Source: Hyphobacterium sp. CCMP332 (lineage in GTDB: Bacteria; Pseudomonadota; Alphaproteobacteria; Caulobacterales; Maricaulaceae). Taken from it: DNA of 64,000 nucleotides. Numbering within the stretch: position 1 is the first letter of the stretch; each line of letters begins with the position of its first letter. The notes beneath the pieces are model-generated. The model worked only from the letters and a program-made list of their open reading frames with translations. It did no database searches and was not told where the DNA came from. Location: the NCBI RefSeq assembly GCF_014323565.1, contig NZ_CP058669.1, positions 647,501 to 711,500 of the forward strand, in the 5' to 3' direction. Both the position numbers and the translations under genes were made by a program. Shown piece after piece: positions 28,853 to 36,442 of the stretch.

Positions 28853-29356
28853 ATGGATATTGCCGAATTGAGTGCATCTGCCCTTTCGGGCGGCCTGCTC
28901 GGGACACTGGGGACAGCCCTGGGACGGGTCACCGGTTATTTTGAACGCCGTGTCGAGCTGGGTCAGGAACGCCAACGCTGGACACATGAATTGCAACTGG
29001 AGGAAATGCGGGCGCGAAATGCGGCTTCCGCCGCCGATAGTGAACGCGCGACTGCGCTGCAGACCGCGCGTTTCGAGGCGTTGGAAGAGAGCCTGCGTGG
29101 CGATGCGGCCCTGGAGTCCGGTTATGCGTGGGTGTCTGCCGTTCGCGCGCTTGTTCGCCCGATTCTGACACCGCTTCTCTGGCTGCTCTATCTGATCGTG
29201 TTTTTCGCAGTCATGAATGGCACGGCAGATCATTTCATTGCCGATGAAGTGGAAGCTGAATTTGTCGGTTACTTCATTGCCAATATTGCCTTCACGGCCA
29301 GCGCCGCAACCTTGTGGTGGTTCGGCGACCGGGCGCGCCCGTTACCGCGTCCCTAG
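28853..29356 (+). CDS. Holin-like membrane protein (GTA holin type)
   Basis: A 167-residue protein with a weakly hydrophobic N-terminal glycine-rich segment (8-26), a long charged helical middle (30-95), and two clear membrane helices near 104-124 and 139-160. This resembles the three-helix holins associated with gene transfer agent release (a LVRP-type motif precedes the second helix: ALVRPILTPLLWLL). GAGGAGGA lies upstream of the ATG. It is third in the run after DUF2793. Identification is by layout rather than by a diagnostic motif, so it could also be an unrelated small membrane protein. Confidence 0.55.
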   Translation: MDIAELSASALSGGLLGTLGTALGRVTGYFERRVELGQERQRWTHELQLEEMRARNAASAADSERATALQTARFEALEESLRGDAALESGYAWVSAVRALVRPILTPLLWLLYLIVFFAVMNGTADHFIADEVEAEFVGYFIANIAFTASAATLWWFGDRARPLPRP

Positions 29357-30369
29357 GCAGCAGCTTTTGCCAGCCTTGCCAGGGCCGCCAATAATGCGGG
29401 GTAAACGGCGTCTGTCATGGCGTGGCCGTTCTGGGTGATCATCGTCAACCGGGCGTGCGGGCAGGCATCCTTGAGGCGATATGCGGCGTCGAGCGGGCAT
29501 ACGATATCATAACGGCTCTGGACGATTTCCACGGGTATATCGGCGAGGCGATGAGCCTCCCGGATCAATTGGTCAGGTTCCAGAAAACACCCGTTTGCAA
29601 AATAGTGCGCCTCGATCAGCGAGTGAGAGGCCACGAAATCGGCCCCCCTTGCAGAAAGGCCTTCGCGGACATGCTGCGGTGAGGCGTCCAGCCACGAAAT
29701 GCGGTCTTCATACTCGGTCCAGCGATAGAGCAGGGACTGCCGCAGATCATCGAGTGTTGTGTCGGGGTCGGTGACGCGCTTCAGAAGAGGCATCCCGCTC
29801 TCGATTTCAGTCTGCATGGAATCACATGCGGATTGAAAGAAAGCTCGAATATTGCCTTTTTCGGGAACCTCAGCCTGTGCGATGAAGGTTTCGAACGCAT
29901 CCGGAAAGAGGTTCGGCGCGCCGGGGCGGGTGTGCCACCATGCAAGCTCGGAATCCGAGGCCAGAAACACACCTTCTACCAGGACGCCGGAAACGGCTTC
30001 CGGGTGGGTTTGCGCATAGGCCAGGGTAAGGGTGGAGCCCCAGGACGGTCCCACCACGATCCATTTGTCGAAACCGAATGAGCGTCTCAGCGATTCGATA
30101 TCCGCAATCTGGTGTTGCGTCGCATTTCCATCCAGAGAGAAGAGCGGCTTCGAGCGCCCACATCCGCGTTGGTCAAACAGCACAACATCGAAAACATCCG
30201 GGTCAAAATAGCGCCGGTGTGCGGGTGTGCAGCCGGATCCTGGGCCGCCGTGCAGGAAGACGAGCGGAACACCGCCGCGTTTTCCGCACCGTTCCCAATA
30301 CAATTCGTGCCCGTCACCTGTCGGGTGATAGCCGGTCTCGAATGGGGTGATGTCATCAAAAAGGATCAT
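29353..30369 (-). CDS. pip: Prolyl aminopeptidase
   Basis: Alpha/beta hydrolase that removes N-terminal proline from peptides, 338 residues, cytoplasmic. The HGGPGSG oxyanion motif is near 36-42, the nucleophile elbow GPSWGSTLTL near 108-117, and the Asp and His positions are in SRYDIVCP and QNGHAM. A longer reading to 30435 runs through the neighbouring tRNA-Thr gene and gives an artificial N-terminus, so the ATG at 30369 is chosen. It lies 5 bases downstream of the tRNA 3' end on the same strand. No strong ribosome site is visible, so the mRNA may be short-leadered and co-transcribed with the tRNA. Its end is convergent with the holin-like gene and overlaps it by four bases. Confidence 0.92.
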   Translation of the reverse strand: MILFDDITPFETGYHPTGDGHELYWERCGKRGGVPLVFLHGGPGSGCTPAHRRYFDPDVFDVVLFDQRGCGRSKPLFSLDGNATQHQIADIESLRRSFGFDKWIVVGPSWGSTLTLAYAQTHPEAVSGVLVEGVFLASDSELAWWHTRPGAPNLFPDAFETFIAQAEVPEKGNIRAFFQSACDSMQTEIESGMPLLKRVTDPDTTLDDLRQSLLYRWTEYEDRISWLDASPQHVREGLSARGADFVASHSLIEAHYFANGCFLEPDQLIREAHRLADIPVEIVQSRYDIVCPLDAAYRLKDACPHARLTMITQNGHAMTDAVYPALLAALARLAKAAA

Positions 30370-30374
30370 AAGAA

Positions 30375-30449
30375 TGGTGCCGCAAGGGAGAATTGAACTC
30401 CCGACCTCATCATTACCAATGATGCGCTCTACCACTGAGCTACTGCGGC
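30375..30449 (-). tRNA. tRNA-Thr (GGT)
   Basis: A 75-nt cloverleaf on the minus strand. Acceptor stem GCCGCAG/TTGCGGC, D-arm GCTC-GAGC, anticodon stem CATCA/TGATG with loop TTGGTAA giving anticodon GGT, T-arm GGGAG-TTCAATT-CTCCC, and an encoded ACCA end. It reads ACC and ACT threonine codons. Confidence 0.95.
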
Positions 30450-30539
30450 CAAAGCCATGGATCGCGGCGTATAACCTATGCTGTCGCGCTCGCCAAGTCC
30501 GGCTTGACGAGAAGGTGCAGCGGGGTCACATCAGGACTC

Positions 30540-30677
30540 ATGAGCATCAAAGATCCGACAGGCGAAGGACCCAGGTCGCCCGCGCCGAAGACGCAACGTG
30601 AAGATCGCCTCGCAGAGGCGCTTCGGAAAAACCTCCGTCGTCGCAAAGCCGCAGCGAAAGCTGCGAAGTCGCCTTGA
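30540..30677 (+). CDS. 45-residue basic protein upstream of murA
   Basis: A short gene, ATG at 30540 to TGA at 30675-30677. AGGA lies five bases upstream. The product begins MSIKDPTGEGP and continues with a strongly helical basic tail, REDRLAEALRKNLRRRKAAA. Very similar short RExRLAxALRxNLRRRKA proteins sit directly before murA in other alphaproteobacteria (from memory), which argues for a real gene. Function is unknown; the Lys/Arg-rich helix could bind nucleic acid or a ribosomal partner. It ends 55 bases before murA. Confidence 0.65.
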   Translation: MSIKDPTGEGPRSPAPKTQREDRLAEALRKNLRRRKAAAKAAKSP

Positions 30678-30732
30678 AATGGCCATCGGCCGCATTTGAA
30701 TTGGCATCAGGTTTTCTCGAAGGCAGGTTTTC

Positions 30733-31992
30733 ATGGATGCAATAAAGGTGCGCGGCGGCAATCTCTTGCGGGGCGAAGTCGTCATTTCCGGTGCCAAAAA
30801 TTCGGCGCTGAAGTTGATGGTTGCGACATTGCTGACCGATGAAAAGCTGACCCTGAAGCGTATGCCGGATCTCGCTGATACACGGTTTCTTTCGGGCCTC
30901 CTGACTCACCTCGGCGCGACGGTCGAACGCGATGCGGCAAGCATGGGTCTGCACACTGAAAGATTGGCCAGCGCGGAAGCGCCCTATGACCTCGTCCGGA
31001 AAATGCGCGCGAGTTTTAATGTCCTCGGACCATTATTGGCCCGGAATGGAGAAGCGCGCGTATCCCTGCCGGGCGGTTGCGCAATTGGTGCGCGGCCTGT
31101 CGATCTTCATCTGAAAGCGCTGGAAGCGCTGGGGGCAACGATCGAACTGGCCGATGGTTACGTCGAAGCCAAAGCCAAGAAGGGCTTGATTGGCGCACAA
31201 ATCGTTTTTCCTTTTGTATCTGTCGGTGCAACCGAACACGCCATGCTCGCGGCCGTTCTGGCGAAGGGCGATACAGTCCTTGAGAATGCGGCCCGGGAGC
31301 CGGAAATACAGGATATCGCCGATTGCCTGAATGCCATGGGCGCCAGGGTGTCCGGTGCGGGAAGTTCGACCATCACCATTCAGGGCGTTGATCGCCTGCA
31401 CGGCGCTGAGCATGCGGTCGTGCCCGATCGCATCGAGACCGGAACTTATGCGCTGGCAGTTGCAACAGCGGGCGGCGATGTGCTGCTGCGAGATGCTGTC
31501 TGGAAACACAATACGGCACTTTGGGACCGCATGAGTGCAGCAGGCGCGACGCTAAGCCAGGAGATCGAGGGCGTGCGCGTGAAGGCCAGTGGCGAGCGGC
31601 TGACGGCAACGGATATGGAAACCCGGCCATATCCGGGCTTTCCGACTGATGAGCAGGCCCAGTTCATGGCGGCCATGTGCGTGGCTGATGGACGATCTGT
31701 GATCCGTGAGACGATTTTTGAAAACCGGTTCATGCACGCACCCGAACTGATGCGTATGGGCGCGAAGATCGACTTGCGTGGCAATGAGGCTATCGTCACC
31801 GGCGTTAGCGAACTTCGCGGGGCACCGGTCATGGCAACGGATTTGCGGGCATCGGTGTCGTTGGTCATAGCGGGACTGGTTGCCGCAGGTGAAACCACGA
31901 TCGGGCGAGTCTATCATCTGGATCGGGGATTCGAGAATCTGGAAGCCAAGCTGGCCGGCTGTGGCGCAGATATCGAACGGGTAAAGGAATAG
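30733..31992 (+). CDS. murA: UDP-GlcNAc 1-carboxyvinyltransferase
   Basis: First committed step of peptidoglycan synthesis: transfers enolpyruvate from PEP to UDP-GlcNAc, in the cytoplasm. The 419-residue length is normal. Conserved Lys22/Asn23 are in SGAKNSALK. The fosfomycin-reactive Cys is present in [14 protein letters not shown] near 114-127. The catalytic Asp is in [11 protein letters not shown] near 302. AAGGCAGG precedes the ATG. It opens the housekeeping run murA-DUF2948-UPF0262-infA-maf-RNase E/G-yacG. Confidence 0.97.
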   Translation: MDAIKVRGGNLLRGEVVISGAKNSALKLMVATLLTDEKLTLKRMPDLADTRFLSGLLTHLGATVERDAASMGLHTERLASAEAPYDLVRKMRASFNVLGPLLARNGEARVSLPGGCAIGARPVDLHLKALEALGATIELADGYVEAKAKKGLIGAQIVFPFVSVGATEHAMLAAVLAKGDTVLENAAREPEIQDIADCLNAMGARVSGAGSSTITIQGVDRLHGAEHAVVPDRIETGTYALAVATAGGDVLLRDAVWKHNTALWDRMSAAGATLSQEIEGVRVKASGERLTATDMETRPYPGFPTDEQAQFMAAMCVADGRSVIRETIFENRFMHAPELMRMGAKIDLRGNEAIVTGVSELRGAPVMATDLRASVSLVIAGLVAAGETTIGRVYHLDRGFENLEAKLAGCGADIERVKE

Positions 31993-32001
31993 GACCGGGC
32001 T

Positions 32002-32439
32002 GTGGCACGACGCCAACCAATCAGGCTTGCAGCGGAAGATGTGGATGACCTGTCGGTCATTTCGGCAGCCCTTCAGGATGCAGTGGCGCAGCTGGGTGAT
32101 TTCAGATTCGATCGGAAGGCGCGCCGGTTTACTGCTGTTTTCAACCGCTTCCGCTGGGAAGACGGCAGGGGCACGCAAGGCTGGCGAACGCGTTCGGCGC
32201 TGGACGTTTCCGGCATCTTGAAGGTGCAGTCCAAGCGGCTGAAACAGGATGCGCCCGAGGCGATTGTGTCTCTGCTTTCATTGACGTTCGAGCCGGGCGA
32301 GACTCCTGGCGGCGCAATCCTGTTTGCCTTCTCCGGCGGCGGCGAATTGCGGCTGGATGTCGAATGCATCGACTCCTTGCTCGTGGATATCGCCGAGCCC
32401 TGGCCCGCGAAAAGCCGCCCGAAGCATGAGGCCGGCTAA
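32002..32439 (+). CDS. DUF2948 family protein
   Basis: A 145-residue cytoplasmic protein of uncharacterised family DUF2948, recognisable by LAAEDVDDLSVISAALQDA at the start, RRFTAVFNRFRWE near 41-53 and the C-terminal LRLDVECIDSLLVDI. GTG start at 32002 with AGGA eight bases upstream, nine bases after the murA stop. The stop and the next start overlap (TAATG). In many alphaproteobacteria hisD follows this gene, but here UPF0262 does. Confidence 0.88.
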   Translation: MARRQPIRLAAEDVDDLSVISAALQDAVAQLGDFRFDRKARRFTAVFNRFRWEDGRGTQGWRTRSALDVSGILKVQSKRLKQDAPEAIVSLLSLTFEPGETPGGAILFAFSGGGELRLDVECIDSLLVDIAEPWPAKSRPKHEAG

Positions 32440-32915
32440 TGAGCGCGACGGAGCATATTGTCTCGATTGAATTGCTGGGTCTGCCGGGTGGCGACACCAC
32501 GGCGGATCGTGAGCGGCGCGTGGCGATATCGGACCTGCTCGATTCAAACTTCTTTTCCCCGGAAGGCGAAAACCATGGGCCGTATGCCGTCAATCTGTCG
32601 ATTGATGACGGCAAACTCGCGATTGAGGTCAAAACCGAAGGCGGGGATCCGGTTCACGCCTTCATGTTTTCGCTCGGACCATTTCGGGGAATATTCAAGG
32701 ATTATTTCATGATTTGCGAAAGCTATCATGAGGCGGTGCGGGATTCGTCTCTGGCGCAGATAGAGGCGATCGATATGGGACGCCGCGGTGTTCATAATGA
32801 GGGTGCCGAACTTCTGCGTGAACGCTTCGTTGGTAAAATCGATGTTGATTTTGAAACGGCTCGCCGCCTGTTCACGCTGATCGGGGCTCTGCACCATCGC
32901 GCCGGCAGCAACTGA
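32439..32915 (+). CDS. UPF0262 family protein
   Basis: A 158-residue cytoplasmic protein of the uncharacterised UPF0262 family. Signatures include RRVAISDLLDSNFF near 26-39, HGPYAVNLSID near 46-56 and the highly conserved PFRGIFKDYFMICESYHEA near 81-99. It is translationally coupled to DUF2948 (TAATG). Function is unknown; strict conservation next to infA in alphaproteobacteria implies a basic cellular role. Confidence 0.92.
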   Translation: MSATEHIVSIELLGLPGGDTTADRERRVAISDLLDSNFFSPEGENHGPYAVNLSIDDGKLAIEVKTEGGDPVHAFMFSLGPFRGIFKDYFMICESYHEAVRDSSLAQIEAIDMGRRGVHNEGAELLRERFVGKIDVDFETARRLFTLIGALHHRAGSN

Positions 32916-33034
32916 TCACCTCATGAATTAACAGGATTTGGGCTCGACTTGTTACGGTGCCCACGTCTATATACCGCGCCGCTGGGCCATTTGTGATATG
33001 GCTGAGCGTCGATTCACCGCCAGATGAGGAGCCC

Positions 33035-33253
33035 ATGGCGAAAGAAGAACTATTGGAGTTTCCCGGTGAGGTGACGGAATTGCTTCCGAATGCCACCTTC
33101 CGCGTGAAACTGGAAAACGACCACGAGATCATTGCCCACACGGCGGGCAAGATGCGCAAGAACCGTATTCGCGTTCTGGCGGGCGACAAGGTGCTTGTCG
33201 AGATGACGCCGTATGATCTGACCAAAGGCCGGATCACCTATCGCTTCAAGTAA
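33035..33253 (+). CDS. infA: Translation initiation factor IF-1
   Basis: A 72-residue OB-fold protein that binds the ribosomal A site during initiation. It begins [11 protein letters not shown] and contains [32 protein letters not shown]-type conserved strands and ends ITYRFK. GAGGAG lies four bases before the ATG. A frame continuing upstream to 32957 has no ribosome site. A -10-like TATATA at 32968-32973 with TCGACT 18 bases earlier could be its own promoter. Confidence 0.97.
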   Translation: MAKEELLEFPGEVTELLPNATFRVKLENDHEIIAHTAGKMRKNRIRVLAGDKVLVEMTPYDLTKGRITYRFK

Positions 33254-33273
33254 CTCCCGGACGTGTTGTTGGC

Positions 33274-33858
33274 ATGACTGAGCCCTTGCGCCTTGTCCTT
33301 GCCAGCGCGTCACCTCGGCGTTTGGAGCTCCTGCGCCGCATCGGCGTCGAGCCGGACGAAATCCGGCCTGCTGATATCGATGAATCCGAAATTCCCGGAG
33401 AAACTCCGCGACAAATGGCTGAGCGCCTGGCGCTGTCCAAGGCTGGCGCGTTTCCGGACGAGACGGCGCTCATATTGGGATCGGACACCGTTGTCGGCGT
33501 TGGCCGCCGCATTCTTCCCAAGACAGAGGACGAAAATAGCGCGCGCGCATGTCTGGAATTGCTTTCCGGGCGCAATCACCGCGTCTGGACCGGCGTTGCG
33601 CTGATCGCCCCGGATGGCCGCACAGCGTCGCGGCTTGTCGAAACCCGGGTTTCGTTCAAGCGACTTTCGTCCGAAGACGTGAACGCCTATATCGCCAGCG
33701 GCGAGTGGAAGGGCAAGGCCGGCGGCTATGCCATACAGGGTATGGCCGAAGCCTTTGTCATGCGTCTTGCCGGGTCGTATTCAGGCGTAATGGGTCTGCC
33801 GCTATACGAAACCGCCAACATGCTCCGCGGTTTTGGTTATCCGGTACTGAGATCATGA
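33274..33858 (+). CDS. maf: Maf family nucleoside triphosphate pyrophosphatase
   Basis: House-cleaning pyrophosphatase hydrolysing non-canonical or m5/m7-modified NTPs to the monophosphate. The 194-residue protein has the N-terminal LASASPRRLELL motif (9-20), the catalytic ILGSDTVV near 67-74, and GYAIQGMAEAFV near 149-160. It is cytoplasmic. It ends in an ATGA overlap with the RNase E/G gene. Placement between infA and RNase E/G is the usual alphaproteobacterial arrangement. Confidence 0.95.
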   Translation: MTEPLRLVLASASPRRLELLRRIGVEPDEIRPADIDESEIPGETPRQMAERLALSKAGAFPDETALILGSDTVVGVGRRILPKTEDENSARACLELLSGRNHRVWTGVALIAPDGRTASRLVETRVSFKRLSSEDVNAYIASGEWKGKAGGYAIQGMAEAFVMRLAGSYSGVMGLPLYETANMLRGFGYPVLRS

Positions 33859-34931
33859 ACCGCCAGATCGCCGTCGAGGAATGGGTCGGTGAAACCCGCG
33901 CGGCCGTGATCGAGAATGGACAGATTGTCGAATTGCATTTCGATCGCTGGAGCGAACAGGGCCGTCGTGCCTTTTCGGGCGAGCTCTATCTGGGCCGCGT
34001 GCGGAAAGTGGACGGCGCGCTCAATGCGGCCTTTGTCGATCTGGGACGCGGAGAGCCGGGATTTCTTCCGTTCGGCAAGGCGGGACGCCCCGCCGGTCTG
34101 CACGAAGGCGCCGCGATCGCGGTAAGGGTCGCGCGCGAGGCGTTCAGCGAAAAGGGACCGACACTGGCCCTGGCTGATGTCGAGGCCAGCGGTGAGGCGC
34201 CTTGCCTGTTGGAGGCGGATGCCAATCTCGCCGAGCGCTTGCTGCGCCGCTTTCCGGAAGCCGACGCCATCTGGGCGGACGAAGCCGGCGTTGATATTTC
34301 CGCGGCGATTGAGTCGGCGACCACCATCAGAGTGCCCGTTCCGGGCGGCGGCGCTCTGGTCATCGAGCCGACATCCGCGCTGACCGCGATCGACATCGAC
34401 AGTGCCGGCCGAACGGCAAATGCCGGGCGAAAGCTGGCGCTGGATCTCAATCTGGCAGCTATGGCCGAGATTGCCCGGCAGGTCCGCTTGCGCGGCATTG
34501 GCGGCAATGTCGTGATTGATTGCCTGCATTTGCGCGCCCAGCCTGACCGCAAGGCTGTCGAAGTGGCCTTGAAGCGAGCCCTGAAACACGATGCCGCGCG
34601 AGTCGATGTCCTGCCCATGTCGCATTTCGGATTGATCGAGCTGGTGCGTCAGCGAACCGGGCGGTCAGTGACGGAGGTCCTCAATTCTGAAAACGGGTGC
34701 GAGTCAGACGAAACGCTGGCGTTGAAAGCGTTGCGGATGCTGGAAGCGGAAGCGCAGAGTAATCGTGCGGCCAGACTGGTTTTGCGAGCGTCTCCGCCCA
34801 TTGCGGACTGGCTCGAAGCCGGAAACATCGATTGGCGTGCAGCTTTGGCCGACCGTATCGGCCCTCGCTTCTCGCTCGAATCGCGGCAGGACGTCGCCAG
34901 GGATTATGCGGAGGTTGTCGCGGTAAAATGA
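33855..34931 (+). CDS. Short ribonuclease E/G family protein
   Basis: A 358-residue member of the RNase E/G family, much shorter than RNase G (about 490) or RNase E. The S1-like start (ELYLGRVRKVDGALNAAFVDLG) and catalytic core are present. Asp residues are found in AIDIDSAGR and VVIDCLHLR. The family Asn beside the first catalytic Asp is replaced by Asp, and the Zn-link CPxCxGxG is absent, so activity or quaternary structure may differ from RNase E. The ATG at 33855 overlaps the maf stop by four bases, excluding a 102-residue upstream extension. It also overlaps yacG by four bases. Confidence 0.88.
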   Translation: MNRQIAVEEWVGETRAAVIENGQIVELHFDRWSEQGRRAFSGELYLGRVRKVDGALNAAFVDLGRGEPGFLPFGKAGRPAGLHEGAAIAVRVAREAFSEKGPTLALADVEASGEAPCLLEADANLAERLLRRFPEADAIWADEAGVDISAAIESATTIRVPVPGGGALVIEPTSALTAIDIDSAGRTANAGRKLALDLNLAAMAEIARQVRLRGIGGNVVIDCLHLRAQPDRKAVEVALKRALKHDAARVDVLPMSHFGLIELVRQRTGRSVTEVLNSENGCESDETLALKALRMLEAEAQSNRAARLVLRASPPIADWLEAGNIDWRAALADRIGPRFSLESRQDVARDYAEVVAVK

Positions 34932-35098
34932 CCAGGGTGAAGTGTCCGATATGCAAAAAGCCGGCAGAGGCCAAATGGCTGCCCTTCTGCTCGAAACGTT
35001 GTGCGGATGCCGATCTTGGCCATTGGCTGGCGGATGATTACGCCATACCGGGCGAGCCAGCGCCTGCAGACGCATTCGACCCCTCTGCAGAAGACTGA
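34928..35098 (+). CDS. yacG: DNA gyrase inhibitor YacG (zinc-binding)
   Basis: A 56-residue zinc-finger protein. Four zinc ligands are visible as CPICKK near 6-11 and CSKRC near 22-26, followed by the family signature DLGHWLADDYAIPG. E. coli YacG inhibits DNA gyrase. The start overlaps the RNase gene stop (ATGA). A longer upstream frame is an artefact. It is the last gene of the cluster, before tRNA-Phe. Confidence 0.93.
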   Translation: MTRVKCPICKKPAEAKWLPFCSKRCADADLGHWLADDYAIPGEPAPADAFDPSAED

Positions 35099-35187
35099 TC
35101 TTTCAACGCAAGAGGGCGTGGACAGGCTGCAATCTGCCGCCTATAAACCCGCCTCTCCGAAGGCCTTTTACACGAAGGCCGTCGAAC

Positions 35188-35263
35188 GCCCGGGTAGCTC
35201 AGTTGGTAGAGCAGCGGATTGAAAATCCGCGTGTCGGCAGTTCAATTCTGTCCCCGGGCACCA
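35188..35263 (+). tRNA. tRNA-Phe (GAA)
   Basis: A 76-nt cloverleaf. Acceptor stem GCCCGGG/CCCGGGC, D-arm GCTC-GAGC, anticodon stem GCGGA/TCCGC with loop TTGAAAA giving GAA at 35221-35223, T-arm with TTCAATT loop, A73 and encoded CCA. It follows yacG by 89 bases. Confidence 0.96.
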
Positions 35264-35277
35264 TTTATTTCTTAAAA

Positions 35278-35640
35278 TCATCTCCCGGTTCGCCGCATCG
35301 CGACGAGCAGAATAAAGAGCATGATCAGAGTAAACGCGCCGGAGATCCACAACGATTGATCTGGCGATCCGCTCATCATCGGGCTGGCTGCGGAAAGGCC
35401 ATCGATTTCGCCGCTTTCGACAGATTGGCTCCGAACGGTCATTTCCGGCTCCGGTGCGCCAAAAACCGCGACGGCGGTTTCGTCCACGAAAAACCCGAAG
35501 CGGAAAAACAGGCCTGAAATGATATCCGGGAGCCCCGACAGCCATTGATTGACGGGGACGCCGAAGCGTTCAAGCAGGTCCAGCCCGCCGGTAACGAAGC
35601 CCAGCATGGAACCGATGGTGATCAGAAAACGAAACAGCAT
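35278..35640 (-). CDS. Small two-helix membrane protein, unknown
   Basis: A 120-residue membrane protein. An N-terminal hydrophobic segment (about 2-20, FRFLITIGSMLGFVTGG), a soluble middle and a C-terminal helix (about 96-116, SGAFTLIMLFILLVAM) ending MRRTGR. GGGGAGA lies eight bases before the ATG at 35640; an upstream in-frame extension lacks a site. It runs toward the tRNA-Phe 3' end and stops 15 bases from it. No family recognised. Confidence 0.65.
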   Translation of the reverse strand: MLFRFLITIGSMLGFVTGGLDLLERFGVPVNQWLSGLPDIISGLFFRFGFFVDETAVAVFGAPEPEMTVRSQSVESGEIDGLSAASPMMSGSPDQSLWISGAFTLIMLFILLVAMRRTGR

Positions 35641-35741
35641 GGCAAGTCTCCCCGTGTGTAGGTCAGTTTCACCTTTCCAACATCGGTCTGGCAAGCTGAA
35701 TGTCGGCTGAAATCGCGAGAGCCTTCTCGTTCATACGGCCG

Positions 35742-36299
35742 CTACCCGGCCGCGTCGTATGCGCGTTGGGCAATAGCGACGATGTCATCATCGATTTCGT
35801 CGGCGGAATGCAATGAGATGATGTACTGACACATGCCACCGGGTTTCACCGGCGCCATCAGGGGGTGAGATGCGTCGGCCTTCAGATTAATCCCGAGTTC
35901 GAACCGGTCCTTTGTTTTTGGCCCGAGCATGGCAAATTGCTTCTTCCGACGCAGCGCTACATATCCCTTTTTCGGCGCCGTCTCGAATGCACCAAACCCG
36001 TTGATATGCGCCATCAGCGAGTCATGAATGGCGCGTTGGTGCGCTTTCGAGCCGATATAGATGTCGTCCAGAGGATCGCTTGTTGCAGGGGCATCTTCAA
36101 CAGATCGCCTAGCAACGTGAACAATTGTATTGGCATCGCCATGACCCAGGCCCCAATTGCTCTTTACCCAGCTGACCATCTCGCCATGCTTGGAAAGACC
36201 GAGATCCAGAATCTCTTTCGAGAGTTGATCCCGTGTTTTTCCGGTTTTGGCTTCGATGTTTGACACTTGTGTTTCTGCGGCCTGATCCAGAACGCTCAT
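35742..36299 (-). CDS. DUF4287/DUF5655 domain protein
   Basis: A 185-residue cytoplasmic protein. The N-terminal 60 residues match DUF4287 (ETQVSNIEAKTGKTRDQL ... SKHGEMVSWVKSNWGLGHGDAN). The C-terminal half matches DUF5655 (IYIGSKAHQRAIHDSLMAHI ... YVALRRKKQFAMLGPKTKDR). Such proteins are widespread, unstudied and often single-gene. GGGGAG lies six to seven bases before the ATG at 36299; a frame reaching 36389 has no such site. It is divergent from the MBOAT gene. Confidence 0.85.
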   Translation of the reverse strand: MSVLDQAAETQVSNIEAKTGKTRDQLSKEILDLGLSKHGEMVSWVKSNWGLGHGDANTIVHVARRSVEDAPATSDPLDDIYIGSKAHQRAIHDSLMAHINGFGAFETAPKKGYVALRRKKQFAMLGPKTKDRFELGINLKADASHPLMAPVKPGGMCQYIISLHSADEIDDDIVAIAQRAYDAAG

Positions 36300-36442
36300 G
36301 AAAATCTCCCCGATTACTTGCCGGTGAGGATGCCCTGTGACCGGCAATCGGGAAAGTGTTTTCGTTGCGCCGTCGTCTGCCACCATCAATTGACCCTTGC
36401 GGTGAAGCGCAGTCTATTTGCGTTCGCGCGCGGGGCGGATGA

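Noticed and set aside
30370-30435. N-terminal extension of the prolyl aminopeptidase
   Set aside because: It is translated from the tRNA-Thr gene; the family-like protein begins at 30369.
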